Numbered from the stretch's first letter, positions 17,151-25,960 are shown. The stretch: 50,063 nucleotides of DNA from Devosia sp. (GCF_014860165.1 NZ_JACZKG010000034.1:1-50063), one strand, 5' to 3'. A program made the numbers and translations. Notes: a model not told the origin generated them from the sequence alone.

Positions 17151-17720
17151 CTACGCCGCCTTGTGCTCGGCGGCGTACATGCCGAGATAGTACTCGAGGT
17201 TGTCGTCGCGCAGGCCCAGCGTTTCGAGCACCCCGCCCATGAAGCTGACCGGCGCCGTGCCGGGTGCCGTGACGATCTTGCCGGCGACGACCGCATCGGG
17301 CTGGTCCTTGTAGTGCACGGCGCCCTTGTAGCCGGTGGGCGTCAGATTTTCAGTCGAATTGGACGTGTGGTCGACATTGTCGAGCAATCCGGTCCGGGCC
17401 AGCGCCAGGGTACCATCGCAGATTGCGGCCACGGTCTTGCCTGCGTCGCGGGCCGCCAGCAGCACCTTGCCGATATCGGGCGCGTCGGGTTGGCTCCATG
17501 CCGTGCCGCCATTGACCACGAGGGCATCGATGGCGCCGACGTCGATGTCTTCCACCGCCAGGTCCGGCGTGACCTTGAGGCCACCCGACGAGGTCACCGG
17601 CTTGCCGCCGGGGGTCGCAAAGCGCGTGTCGATGTGGAAATAGGTCCGTGCCGCCGCGTTGAGCAGGGCGGTTTCCCAATCGGCATAGCCCTCGGTCAGG
17701 ATGGTGACGATGGATGTCAT
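17151..17720 (-). CDS. DJ-1/PfpI family protein (class I glutamine amidotransferase-like)
   Basis: 189 residues with the flavodoxin-like DJ-1/PfpI fold. The nucleophile-elbow Cys is C101 in VAAICDGTLALA, and the acidic partner is probably E10 in ILTEGYADWE. Family members include proteases, glyoxalases, hydratases and chaperones, so no reaction is assigned. ATG 17720 has a strong AAGGAG 8-9 nt upstream. It is a single gene, convergent with tlpA and divergent from the D,D-carboxypeptidase. Confidence 0.82.
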   Translation of the reverse strand: MTSIVTILTEGYADWETALLNAAARTYFHIDTRFATPGGKPVTSSGGLKVTPDLAVEDIDVGAIDALVVNGGTAWSQPDAPDIGKVLLAARDAGKTVAAICDGTLALARTGLLDNVDHTSNSTENLTPTGYKGAVHYKDQPDAVVAGKIVTAPGTAPVSFMGGVLETLGLRDDNLEYYLGMYAAEHKAA

Positions 17721-17838
17721 CTGGCTTCTCCTTGTTGTTGGCCGCAGGATGGTGCCCGCATGCGACAGATCGTGTCAGCAGGTTCAAAAGCCCGTCAGCG
17801 TGGCCGCCGCCGCATTGAGGTGAACCGTCGCCGCTGCT

Positions 17839-19032
17839 ATGAGGATGCCGATTTTGCCGCCATTGTGGAGCCGTTTGCCCGTGCTGTTCGCCCGCCGTTT
17901 CGTCCTTGTCGCCATGCTGGCGCTGCTGAGCCTGATGCCGGCCCGCGCCAATCCGATGCTGCTGGTGGATATGGACACATTCGACGTGCTCTATGCTCAG
18001 GAGGCCGGCCAGCCCTGGCATCCGGCCTCGCTCACCAAGCTGATGACCGCCTATGTCGCCTTCGAGCAGATCGCGCAGGGCAAGGCGACGCTCGACATGC
18101 CCGTGGTCATTTCCAAGAAGGCGTTCAACGAGGCGCCGTCCAAGTCGGGCCTGGCGGTCGGCAGCGCCATCACGCTGCAGGACGCGCTCTACATCATGCT
18201 CGTTAAATCGGCCAATGACGTGGCCATGGCCATTGCCGAAACGCTTGCCGGCGATGAGGCGAGCTATGTGGCGCTGATGAACGATGCGGCGCAGCGGATG
18301 GGGCTGACGGCGACGCGCTACACCAATCCCAATGGGCTGCACGATCCGGCACAGGTGACCTCGGCCCGGGATCTGGCCGTGCTCTCGCTCTATATACGCC
18401 AGAGCTTCCCGCAATATATGCCCATCTTCGGCACCGGCACGGTCATGCTCAACGGCAAGGCGCTGGAATCGGAAAACAAGCTGCTGGAGAGCTTTGCCGG
18501 TACCACCGGCATGAAGACCGGGTTCGTGTGTGCCTCGGGGCTCAACATGGTGGCGACGGTGGATCGCGGTGGCCGCCGGCTGCTTGCGGTGGTGCTGGGC
18601 GGCTCATCGGCGCGCGACCGCAATGAGCGCGCCGCCGACCTGATCCTGCGCGGGCTTTCGGGTGCCGCCCTGCCCAGCGGGCAGACGCTGCTGACGCTGA
18701 GCAACAGTCCGGGCGCTGCGGCGGTCGATATGCGCCCGCTGATCTGCGGCAAGGATGCCAAGGCCTATGTGGCGACGCAGGAAGCGGCCTTCCCGATGGG
18801 CCTTGAAGGCCAGCCGAGTCTGCTGACCGACAGCGTGCAGCCCGCCTCCTATGTGGCGACCGATCTTGGCCGCATTGCCGTCGGCATCAACCTGCCGCGG
18901 CCGCGGCCGGCGCATCTGCCGGTTTTCACTGCGCCCACCACCGAGGCCGCGCTGGCTGTCGACCTGCGCCCGGGACTTGCGGCTGGCGTTCCCGGCGACA
19001 TCCCCTTTCCGCGGCCGCGCCCCAGCTTCTAG
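17839..19032 (+). CDS. D-alanyl-D-alanine carboxypeptidase (peptidase S11)
   Basis: A penicillin-binding protein that trims the terminal D-Ala from peptidoglycan side chains in the periplasm. It has 397 residues with a signal peptide (about 1-37, cut near ARA). Serine SLTK (S64, K67), SAN (124-126) and KTG (226-228) make the complete active site. After the catalytic domain comes a long Pro-rich tail (INLPRPRPAHLP and PFPRPRPSF) rather than a clear amphipathic membrane anchor. ATG 17839 has no strong ribosome-binding site; ATG 17845 is an alternative. Confidence 0.9.
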   Translation: MRMPILPPLWSRLPVLFARRFVLVAMLALLSLMPARANPMLLVDMDTFDVLYAQEAGQPWHPASLTKLMTAYVAFEQIAQGKATLDMPVVISKKAFNEAPSKSGLAVGSAITLQDALYIMLVKSANDVAMAIAETLAGDEASYVALMNDAAQRMGLTATRYTNPNGLHDPAQVTSARDLAVLSLYIRQSFPQYMPIFGTGTVMLNGKALESENKLLESFAGTTGMKTGFVCASGLNMVATVDRGGRRLLAVVLGGSSARDRNERAADLILRGLSGAALPSGQTLLTLSNSPGAAAVDMRPLICGKDAKAYVATQEAAFPMGLEGQPSLLTDSVQPASYVATDLGRIAVGINLPRPRPAHLPVFTAPTTEAALAVDLRPGLAAGVPGDIPFPRPRPSF

Positions 19033-19184
19033 AGCCTTCGCGAGCCGGTTCCATGCGCCAGACGCAGGCGTCTGGTCGAGCCATGGCGCCTGTGCATGGC
19101 GTTAACCTTGTTCCTTACCGGGGTGTTAATTTTTTCCGTCGCATTTTGCGGAAAGCCATTTCCCTTTCGAGAACGAGGACATCC

Positions 19185-19865
19185 ATGAAGCGCCTTGGCA
19201 TCATGCTTTCCGCGATCCTGCTGCTCACCAGCGCCAGCCAGGCCGCCGACCTGGGCTGGAACAGCGGCGCCAGCCCCATCTATTCGCCCACCCCGGCCAC
19301 GGGCTGGTCGGGTTTTTATGCCGGCGTCAGCGGCGGCTATGGTTTTGGTACCGCGACCGTGACGCCCGCCCCGGGGGCCCAGGCGTCCAATGCCACCGGT
19401 GGCTGGAACCTGGGTGGCCAGGCTGGCTACAATATGGATATGGGCGGCTTTATCCTGGGTGGCGAAGCCGACCTGCAATGGTCCAATGTGGGCTATACCG
19501 AGGACATTCCGGGGGTCGGCTCGTTCAAGGCTGGCATCGACTTCTACGGCACGCTGCGCGGCCGCGCCGGCATGGCCTTCGGCCAGGTGATGCCCTATGT
19601 GACGGGTGGTATCGCGGCGGGCCGTGGCTCGGCGAGCCTCACCAATCCGGGTGGGGTTACCACCTCGCAGTCGGCTACCCATATGGGCTGGACCGCCGGC
19701 ATCGGCCTTGAGGCACAGGCGACGTCGAATATCTCGATCAAGGCCGAATACCTTTATGTCGACCTGGGCACGCAGACCTATAACGGCCTGCCGGCCGGTA
19801 TCGGCAATATCGACGCGACGCAGCGCTTCAGCGTCGTCCGCGCCGGCCTCAACTACAAGTTCTAG
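19185..19865 (+). CDS. Outer-membrane beta-barrel protein (Omp25/Omp31-like, opacity type)
   Basis: 226 residues. The signal peptide ends at SQAAD (about residue 20-21). The mature part has the alternating strands and Gly/aromatic residues of an 8-stranded barrel: GWSGFYAGVSGGYGFG near the N-terminus, the family segment GTLRGRAGMAFGQVMPYVTGG, and a terminal F in AGLNYKF. Proteins of this type are abundant structural outer-membrane proteins in rhizobia. ATG 19185 has GAGG 8-9 nt upstream; TTAACC near 19103 and TTAATTTTTT before it make the upstream region AT-richer. Confidence 0.85.
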   Translation: MKRLGIMLSAILLLTSASQAADLGWNSGASPIYSPTPATGWSGFYAGVSGGYGFGTATVTPAPGAQASNATGGWNLGGQAGYNMDMGGFILGGEADLQWSNVGYTEDIPGVGSFKAGIDFYGTLRGRAGMAFGQVMPYVTGGIAAGRGSASLTNPGGVTTSQSATHMGWTAGIGLEAQATSNISIKAEYLYVDLGTQTYNGLPAGIGNIDATQRFSVVRAGLNYKF

Positions 19866-19886
19866 AAACCGGAGCGGGCGCCGGGG

Positions 19887-21107
19887 TCATGTGGCCCTGG
19901 CGCTGCGCCGTTCGACCAGTTCCTCCACCACGATCAGTGCAATGCCGAGCGCGACCAGCGGCAGGACCATCAGGTTGAGCGCCCACCAGCCGACGGCCGC
20001 AATAAGGCCGCCCGAGGCAAAGGTCACCATGGCAACGATGGTGAACAGGGTGAATTCGCTGAAGGCCTGGGTCTTGGCGGCTTCCTCGGGGCGATAGAGA
20101 TCGGTGATCATCGCGGTGCCGGAGATGAAGCCGAAATTCCAGCCGATGCCAAGCAGCGTCAGCAGCAGCCAGAAGTGCCCGACGGTGATACCGGTCAGCG
20201 AGACGCCGGCAGCGGCGGCAATCAGCACGAAGCCGGCAGCGGCGATGGTCGAGCGACCAAAGCGGGTAATGAGCCGCCCGGTGAAGAAGCTGGGTCCGAA
20301 CATGGCCAGCACATGGAAGATGATACCGATCTGGGCATCGGCGACCGAGTGACCGCAGAGCTGCACCATGGCCAGTGGCGCGGCCGTCATCACCAGGCTC
20401 ATCATCGCATAGGCTGATATCGTGATCAGCATGGCGAGCAGGAAGCGCGGCTGGCTGACGATCACGCGGAGCGGCCTGCCATTTTTCAGCGCCCCGGGCA
20501 GCGCCCTGGGCTTGGGCACGCGGAGCCTTGCCAACAGCGGGATGGCGCAGAGGAACAGCAGGGCCAGGAGGAAAAACGTTCCGGCATAGGGCGTGTCGGG
20601 CCAGATGCTCCGGCCATGGATGGCCAACTGCGGACCGGCCACGCCCGACACGATGCCTCCCGCCATGACCCAGGCGATCGCCTGATCCTTGAAGGCCGGC
20701 TCGGACGCGTCGGCGGCGGCAAAGCGGTATTGCTGCAGGAACGCGGCGGCGCCGCCCAGCACCATCATGCCGATGGCGAAGAACCAGAACGAGCCGAGGC
20801 CGAGCGCCAGGCTTGCCAGGCCCGCCCCGGTGGCGCCCACCAAGGCGCCGGTGATGAAGCCTGCGCGCCGGCCGACGCGGCGCATCAGCAGCGCCGCAGG
20901 AATGGCGGCGACGGCGGAGCCGATCACAAAGGTGGTGACCGGCATGGTCGACAGACTCAGGGCATCCGCCGGCAGGACAGAGGCACCCGCCAGCCCGCCC
21001 GAGCCGATGGCGATCGGACCCACCGAGCCGGCAATGGCACTGCTCGCGGCAAGCAGCAGGGCTGTCCTTTGCGATGGCCCCATGGGCAGGCGGGCGGACT
21101 GGCTCAT
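19887..21107 (-). CDS. MFS transporter
   Basis: 406 residues, about 12 membrane helices. Between helices 2 and 3 is a recognisable MFS motif (MRRVGRRAGFI), with a matching GRLITRFGRSTIA in the second half. It is probably an exporter or importer of a small molecule; the substrate cannot be read. ATG 21107 overlaps the hydrolase stop by ATGA. It is the last gene of the VOC-hydrolase-MFS operon, which appears to be controlled by the divergent TetR protein, a typical layout for efflux and detoxification. Confidence 0.85.
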   Translation of the reverse strand: MSQSARLPMGPSQRTALLLAASSAIAGSVGPIAIGSGGLAGASVLPADALSLSTMPVTTFVIGSAVAAIPAALLMRRVGRRAGFITGALVGATGAGLASLALGLGSFWFFAIGMMVLGGAAAFLQQYRFAAADASEPAFKDQAIAWVMAGGIVSGVAGPQLAIHGRSIWPDTPYAGTFFLLALLFLCAIPLLARLRVPKPRALPGALKNGRPLRVIVSQPRFLLAMLITISAYAMMSLVMTAAPLAMVQLCGHSVADAQIGIIFHVLAMFGPSFFTGRLITRFGRSTIAAAGFVLIAAAAGVSLTGITVGHFWLLLTLLGIGWNFGFISGTAMITDLYRPEEAAKTQAFSEFTLFTIVAMVTFASGGLIAAVGWWALNLMVLPLVALGIALIVVEELVERRSARAT

Positions 21108-22048
21108 TTGAAAGCGGCTTCCAGTCGTTGAGCGAACTCGGCGGGCTGGGCTTCAAAGCCCATGTGGTCCCCGGGCACGCTGACCGGTTCCACGCCGAGC
21201 GCATTGGCGAGCGCCATGCTCATCGCATGGATGGGGTGCCCTGTCGATTGCTCGCCGATGGCGACGACGACCCGGGGCGCACCGACCTTGAGCGCGGTCA
21301 CGTCCGGCTTGTAGGTGGAGAGTGGCAGCATGCCATGGGCCAGCCAGTATTCGAAATTGCCGCTGACCCGCATGAAGGTTTCGGCTGCTTCGGGCGGCAT
21401 GCCGGCCGGATCGAAATCGGGCATGTCGCCCTCTGGCGCCTCGCCGCCATCGAGCCCGTGCTCCGCGAAGAACTGCGCCATGGCGGCATCGACACCCTGG
21501 GTCCTGTAGGTCTCATGGAGGGCGCGGTCGGCCGCCAACATGGGCTCGGGATCGTCCATGAGCATCATCGAGGGCGGCTCATGCGCCACCAGGGTCGTCA
21601 CCAGGTGCGGATGGCGGGCGGCCAGGTTGAGGCCGATCTGCGCGCCGCCGCTGGTGCCGAACACATGGGCCGGGCCGCCGACATGGCCGATGAGGGCGGC
21701 TGCGTCGTCAGCCTGCTGGTCGACATCGAGCGGGGTCGCCTCGCCATCGAAGCTGCTGCGCGAATTGCCGCGCGGATCATAGGAAACGACCCTGAACCGG
21801 CCCGCCAGTTCGGCAGCCAGCGGCGTAAAGACGCCGGCATCCTGCGGGCCGCCCGGGATGATGAGCAGCGTGGGGCCGGAACCGGTGGTTTCATAATAGA
21901 GGGTGGCGCCGGGCACCTTGAGGGTGGCGGACTGGGTGGCATTGGTCATCTGGGAGACTCCTGCTTTCGGGATGCCGTTCTGGGCAATGGAGGGTGTCGG
22001 GTTCAGCAGCGACAGCAGGGCCGCCGCGGCAATGAGACGGGTGGTCAT
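21104..22048 (-). CDS. Alpha/beta hydrolase, possibly exported
   Basis: 314 residues from ATG 22048. Oxyanion region IPGGP (64-68), nucleophile elbow GTSGG (S133) and the late His in PGDHMGFEAQP fit an alpha/beta hydrolase with a cap. The first 22 residues look like a signal peptide (hydrophobic run, end SIAQ). An internal ATG at 21949, preceded by AGGAG 8 nt upstream, would give a 281-residue cytosolic form. The reading from 22048 overlaps the VOC stop as ATGA, so both starts are credible. Substrate unknown. Confidence 0.8.
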   Translation of the reverse strand: MTTRLIAAAALLSLLNPTPSIAQNGIPKAGVSQMTNATQSATLKVPGATLYYETTGSGPTLLIIPGGPQDAGVFTPLAAELAGRFRVVSYDPRGNSRSSFDGEATPLDVDQQADDAAALIGHVGGPAHVFGTSGGAQIGLNLAARHPHLVTTLVAHEPPSMMLMDDPEPMLAADRALHETYRTQGVDAAMAQFFAEHGLDGGEAPEGDMPDFDPAGMPPEAAETFMRVSGNFEYWLAHGMLPLSTYKPDVTALKVGAPRVVVAIGEQSTGHPIHAMSMALANALGVEPVSVPGDHMGFEAQPAEFAQRLEAAFK

Positions 22049-22422
22049 GGCTGTGGCCTGGCGCTCGAGAGGATCATGCGGTTGCCCTCGCTATCGCGGA
22101 ATTCGGCGACGGTCCGGCCAGGTTCCCAGGCGGGCTCGTGCGGCTCGGTGACGATGGAGACGCCGCGGCGCCTGAGATCGCCGACGGTGTCGGCAACGTT
22201 GTCCACCACCAGCACGAGCACGGGTTCGTCGCCAGGCCGGTCGTCGCCCCGGCGGATGAAATGGAGGTTCGTCCGGGCGCCAGGCAGGCCCAACTCGATC
22301 CAGCGCCAGCCATCATCGCCCATGGGGCTGTCGGCGACGGTGCTGCAGCCAAGTGTGTCACAGTAGAAGTGCCTGGCCCGGTCCTGATCGAAGACGGGCA
22401 ATTCGGCGAACTGGATATGCAT
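22045..22422 (-). CDS. VOC family (glyoxalase/bleomycin-resistance-like) protein
   Basis: 125 residues in two beta-alpha-beta-beta-beta modules: HIQFAELPVFDQDRARHFY at the start and a second module ending EFRDSEGNRMIL, typical of the vicinal-oxygen-chelate fold. The group binds metals, antibiotics or glutathione adducts. First gene of the operon; AAGGAG lies 6 nt before ATG 22422, and a TetR-type operator begins 16 bp upstream. The function is not assigned beyond family. Confidence 0.82.
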   Translation of the reverse strand: MHIQFAELPVFDQDRARHFYCDTLGCSTVADSPMGDDGWRWIELGLPGARTNLHFIRRGDDRPGDEPVLVLVVDNVADTVGDLRRRGVSIVTEPHEPAWEPGRTVAEFRDSEGNRMILSSARPQP

Positions 22423-22437
22423 GTTCTTCTCCTTCCA

Positions 22438-22459
22438 AACTGAACTAGACCGTTCAGTT
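22438..22459. promoter_or_regulatory. TetR-type operator 1
   Basis: AACTGAAC-TAGACC-GTTCAGTT is an inverted repeat with perfect 8-bp arms just upstream of the VOC gene. It shares the core TAGAC-N-GT-N-CAGT with operator 2, 27 bp away. Confidence 0.6.
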
Positions 22460-22472
22460 CCGTTCTTAGAAC

Positions 22473-22487
22473 TAGACTGTACAGTCT
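22473..22487. promoter_or_regulatory. TetR-type operator 2
   Basis: AGACTGTACAGTCT (22474-22487) is a perfect 14-bp palindrome inside TAGACTGTACAGTC (22473-22486), 11 of 14 bases identical to the core of operator 1. It lies 38 bp upstream of the chosen TetR start. Confidence 0.65.
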
Positions 22488-22524
22488 GATTGTGTCAAGC
22501 AGGGTTCAGCAAATGGAGTCGACA

Positions 22525-23175
22525 ATGGCCGACAGCGCCCCACCCGCCACCGCAACGCGTTCGGAGCGCAAGCATGCCGCCATCGTCGCGGCGGCGGCCG
22601 CAGTGTTTCTCGAAACGGGCTATGACCGGGCCAGCATGGACGAGATTGCAGCGCGGTCCGGCGTCTCCAAGCAGACCGTCTACAAGCACTTCAGCAGCAA
22701 GGATCTGCTGTTTGTGGCTGTCGTCACCGAAATGATGGACCAGGCGGGCGCAGCGGTGCATCAGGCGCCGCCCCAGTTGCGCGACCGGGCGGAACTCGAG
22801 GCGTTCCTGCTCGACTATGGGGTGCGCATCCAGACCGTGGCGCTGACCCCGGGACTGATGCAGCTGCGGCGGCTGGTGATATCGGAGGTGCAGCGCTTTC
22901 CCGAGCTGGCGCGGGAACTCTATGCACGCGGTGCCGGCCGGGCCATCGGCGCCATGGGGGCGCTGTTCGAAACGCTGCGGGACGACGGGCTGCTGGCCTT
23001 CGAGGATGTCGCGGAAACCGCCTCGCAGCTCAACTGGCTGCTGATGGGGGAGCCGATCAATCGCGTCATGATGCTGGGCAATGAGGCGATTCCGACGCCC
23101 GCCGAAATCAAGCGGCATACCGGGGCGGCCGTCGCGACCTTCCTTGCCGCCTTCCTGCATCCCGATCAGCGATGA
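22525..23175 (+). CDS. TetR/AcrR family transcriptional regulator
   Basis: From ATG 22525 it has 216 residues. The N-terminal helix-turn-helix is typical (AAAAVFLETGYDRASMDEIA, then SGVSKQTVYKHFSSKDLLF), and the C-terminal ligand domain resembles the AefR-like group. ATG 22525 has GGAG 6 nt before it; ATG 22513 and GTG 22492 are other in-frame choices. It is divergent from the VOC-hydrolase-MFS operon with two matching palindromes between, so it very likely represses that operon and itself. Confidence 0.88.
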   Translation: MADSAPPATATRSERKHAAIVAAAAAVFLETGYDRASMDEIAARSGVSKQTVYKHFSSKDLLFVAVVTEMMDQAGAAVHQAPPQLRDRAELEAFLLDYGVRIQTVALTPGLMQLRRLVISEVQRFPELARELYARGAGRAIGAMGALFETLRDDGLLAFEDVAETASQLNWLLMGEPINRVMMLGNEAIPTPAEIKRHTGAAVATFLAAFLHPDQR

Positions 23176-23233
23176 GCATATTTTGGGCGCGCTTTTTTTG
23201 CGCTAGCCTGATCAGGCAACGAGGACAATTGGC

Positions 23234-24058
23234 ATGACTGATGGTGCGATACGGACCGGGACGGCCGGCTGGGTGTTCGAACCCTGGCGCGGCACGTTCT
23301 TTCCCGATGGCCTGGTGCAGAAGAAGGAGCTCGCCTATGCCAGCTCCAGACTTGGCACCATCGAGATCAACGCAACGTTCCGCGCCAACCAGAAGCCCGA
23401 GAACTTTGCCAAATGGGCCGGCGAGGCGCGCGACGGTTTCGTCTTCTCCATCAAGGGGCCGCAACTGGTCACCCACATCAAGCGGCTCAAGAATTGCGAG
23501 CAGGAGCTGGCCAATTTCTTTGCCTCGGGGCCGCTGGCGCTGGGGAGCAAGCTCGGACCCTTCATCTGGCAGTTGCCGCCCAATGTCGGCTACAACGCTG
23601 AGGTGCTGAGCACCTTTCTCAAGCTGCTGCCGCGCAGCACGGCGGATTATGTCGCTCTCGCCGGCAAGGCCGACGAGCGGCTCAAGTCCACGCCATTCCT
23701 CGCCACGGACGGTGTCGGCGCCATCCGCCACGCCATCGAGATGCGCAATGCCAGTTTCGATGTGCCGGAGGTCAATGCGCTGCTGGGCGAATACAACGTG
23801 GCCCGGGTCATTGCCGATACGGCGGAAAACCCGTCACGCGCACTGACCGCCGATTTCGCCTATTGCCGGCTGCAGGGGCCGCCCCGGGGGTACGGCTACA
23901 AGGATGCCGATATCGCGGACTGGGCGACAACGGCCAAGGCCTGGGCGGCTGAAGGCAAGGACGTGTTCGCCTACTTCGTGCACGAGGACAAGCTGCATGC
24001 GCCCGCCAATGCGATCGCCCTGCGCCAGGCCGCTGGGATCAGCCTGACAGGCGACTAA
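23234..24058 (+). CDS. DUF72 family protein (YecE-like)
   Basis: 274 residues of the TIM-barrel-like DUF72 family. Typical features are RTGTAGWVFEPWRGTFFP at the N-terminus, the segment EINATFRANQKPENFAKWA and the central IKGPQLVTHIKRL. No reaction is established for the family. It is a single gene behind the TetR gene; the 58-bp spacer contains a GAGGA about 8 nt before ATG 23234. Confidence 0.82.
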   Translation: MTDGAIRTGTAGWVFEPWRGTFFPDGLVQKKELAYASSRLGTIEINATFRANQKPENFAKWAGEARDGFVFSIKGPQLVTHIKRLKNCEQELANFFASGPLALGSKLGPFIWQLPPNVGYNAEVLSTFLKLLPRSTADYVALAGKADERLKSTPFLATDGVGAIRHAIEMRNASFDVPEVNALLGEYNVARVIADTAENPSRALTADFAYCRLQGPPRGYGYKDADIADWATTAKAWAAEGKDVFAYFVHEDKLHAPANAIALRQAAGISLTGD

Positions 24059-24178
24059 GGGCACGGAGCATAAGGTTCGGCAGCGGGCAATTTCTGCCAG
24101 CGGCGACAGATTTCGGTAATGCAATGGTGATTTAGTGGCGGCCCGGCACGCGGCGCGTGCCTCGATGGGCTATTGCTG

Positions 24179-25033
24179 ATGCCGGACGCTGTGCAACACG
24201 ATCATGAATCTCCCGCAGTCGTCCACGCCGACGCCATGCTGGACCTGCTTGCTTCGCAGCTTGGCATGGGATTCTGGCGCATGCTGGTGGCCAATGGCGC
24301 TACCTACTGGTCCGAGCATGCCTTCGAAATCTACGGGCTGCCGCCCCAGCTCGAGCCGCTGACGACCGAAGAGGCGATGAGCCATATCGTCGACTATGAT
24401 CGGCCGTCGGCCGTGGCCCTGCTCAAGCGCGCCGTTGCTGAAAGGCGCGGCCACAAGGCCAAATTCCGCATCGAAACAGGTGCTGGCATCAAGGTGGTGG
24501 AGTATACCGCCGATGTGCGGATTGGCCCGGGCGGCGACGTCTCGGAAGTGTTCGGCACGATGCAGGATATTACCGGCCACACCATGAAGGATGCCAATGC
24601 TGTCGGCAGGAGCCTCCTGGTGCGCACCCTGATGAAGAATGTGCCGGCGGCGATCGCCGTGCTGGACCGGCAGATGAACTACCTGGCGGTCAGCGACTAC
24701 TGGATTGCCGGGCACAAGACCGCCGAGGGCGGCAACCTTGTGGGCAAGAATCACTATGTCGTTCGCCCCGATATCAGCCAGGAGCATCGGGTAGAGCACA
24801 GGCGGGTCCTGGCCGGGGAAACCATCCACAGCCCGCGCGCCTATATGAAGGACAGGACAGGCAAGATCGTGCCGCAGATGTGCGTGATGTGTCCCTGGCA
24901 CAAGGTTGACGGCACCATTGGCGGCATGATGCTGATGCTGGGTGCGGTCGACGGGCCGGTGCCCCTGACGCCGGCCGGACCGACATCGCGCCCGACCCGG
25001 CACGAACTGCTGGAGATCCTGCAGGATCTCTAG
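24179..25033 (+). CDS. PAS-domain protein without an output domain
   Basis: 284 residues with two PAS-like domains (about 25-135 and 145-250). The first has YWSEHAFEIYGLP and ends EVFGTMQDITGH, the classic PAS/PAC finish. The second holds PAAIAVLDRQMNYLAVSDYW and a CVMCPW pair of cysteines. No kinase, cyclase, GGDEF, HTH or methyl-accepting domain follows, only a short Pro-rich tail. ATG 24179 is preferred over TTG 24173. A perfect 7-bp-stem hairpin (GGCACGC / GCGTGCC, 24145-24161) lies 17 nt upstream. Confidence 0.75.
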   Translation: MPDAVQHDHESPAVVHADAMLDLLASQLGMGFWRMLVANGATYWSEHAFEIYGLPPQLEPLTTEEAMSHIVDYDRPSAVALLKRAVAERRGHKAKFRIETGAGIKVVEYTADVRIGPGGDVSEVFGTMQDITGHTMKDANAVGRSLLVRTLMKNVPAAIAVLDRQMNYLAVSDYWIAGHKTAEGGNLVGKNHYVVRPDISQEHRVEHRRVLAGETIHSPRAYMKDRTGKIVPQMCVMCPWHKVDGTIGGMMLMLGAVDGPVPLTPAGPTSRPTRHELLEILQDL

Positions 25034-25169
25034 GCGGCTGGTGTGTCCTGGCGGCCGGCGCATGAAGTCCCGTCGCCAATTCCCTTCACAAGCCCGTTTC
25101 CCGCTGGAAATCGCCGCAATCGCGGGCTATCCAGCTGGTCCATAGCGTCAGCCGAAAGTTCATCCCAGC

Positions 25170-25679
25170 ATGGCCGCATCGATCCTCCACCCGCTCGACA
25201 AGAAATCTGCGGGCCTCGCCTTCGTCCTGGGCCTGGTGACCATCCTGGCGGCCTGGGCTTCGCAGATTTTCGGCGGCCTCTATCCGTGCGAGCTCTGCCT
25301 CGAGCAGCGCATGGCCTATTATTATGGGTTGCCGATCCTGCTGGCGGTGCTGATCACCTGGAACCGCCTGCCGCTGGCGGTGTGGTATATCGCCATGGCC
25401 GTGGTCACTGCCATTTTCGTGTGGGGCGCCTATATGGGGGCCTATCATGCTGGCGTCGAATGGGGCTTCTGGCCCGGTCCGACCGCCTGCACCGGCGTCG
25501 GCGAAAGCATGGATTTCGATGCCCTCAGCAACCTGACCCCGGTCATCGGCTGCGATGTGGTGCAGTTCCGCTTCCTGGGCATTTCGCTGGCGGGATACAA
25601 TGCGCTGATCTCGCTGGCCATCGTGGCGCTGCTGGGGCTGTCAATGTGGGCCCAGGCACAGCGCGGCAAGCGGGGCTAG
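25170..25679 (+). CDS. dsbB: Disulfide bond formation protein DsbB family
   Basis: Inner-membrane quinone reductase that reoxidises the periplasmic thiol oxidase DsbA. It has 169 residues and four membrane helices. The first redox pair is CELC (C40, C43) after helix 1; the second pair is C107 and C128 in the second periplasmic loop, as in the family. The last TAG stop shares a CTAG with the convergent parE stop. No dsbA is present in the window. Confidence 0.9.
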   Translation: MAASILHPLDKKSAGLAFVLGLVTILAAWASQIFGGLYPCELCLEQRMAYYYGLPILLAVLITWNRLPLAVWYIAMAVVTAIFVWGAYMGAYHAGVEWGFWPGPTACTGVGESMDFDALSNLTPVIGCDVVQFRFLGISLAGYNALISLAIVALLGLSMWAQAQRGKRG

Positions 25680-25960
25680 TCGAAGTCCGAATCGCGCATG
25701 TCCCTGGCGCTATGAATAACGCGAACGACCCTTATGGTCGCCTGCACTCTTTGGTAGAATATCAGGTAGTTGCCAAAGGGCATTCGACGGTAGCCCCCAG
25801 ATCCAAACAGCGGGTAGCGGTCGCTGGTCATGGCCAGCGACTCGTAGGCCACGCGTAGGTCGGCAACGAAGGTCTGTGCTCTTCTTGGATTGTCGGCGGC
25901 GATGTAATCGCCGATGGCGCGCATATCCCGCAAGGACTGTGGCGTGAACTGAACGCTCAT
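25676..25960 (-). CDS. parE: Toxin of a type II toxin-antitoxin system, RelE/ParE family
   Basis: 94 residues. The features of ParE are present: FTPQSLRDMRAIGDYIAADNP at the N-terminus, DRYPLFGSGGYRRMPFGNY in the middle and IRVVRVIHSARDM near the end. ParE members poison DNA gyrase; that activity is inferred here. The start ATG 25960 overlaps the antitoxin stop (ATGA). It converges with dsbB, the two stop codons overlapping in the same CTAG. Confidence 0.88.
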   Translation of the reverse strand: MSVQFTPQSLRDMRAIGDYIAADNPRRAQTFVADLRVAYESLAMTSDRYPLFGSGGYRRMPFGNYLIFYQRVQATIRVVRVIHSARDMRDSDFD

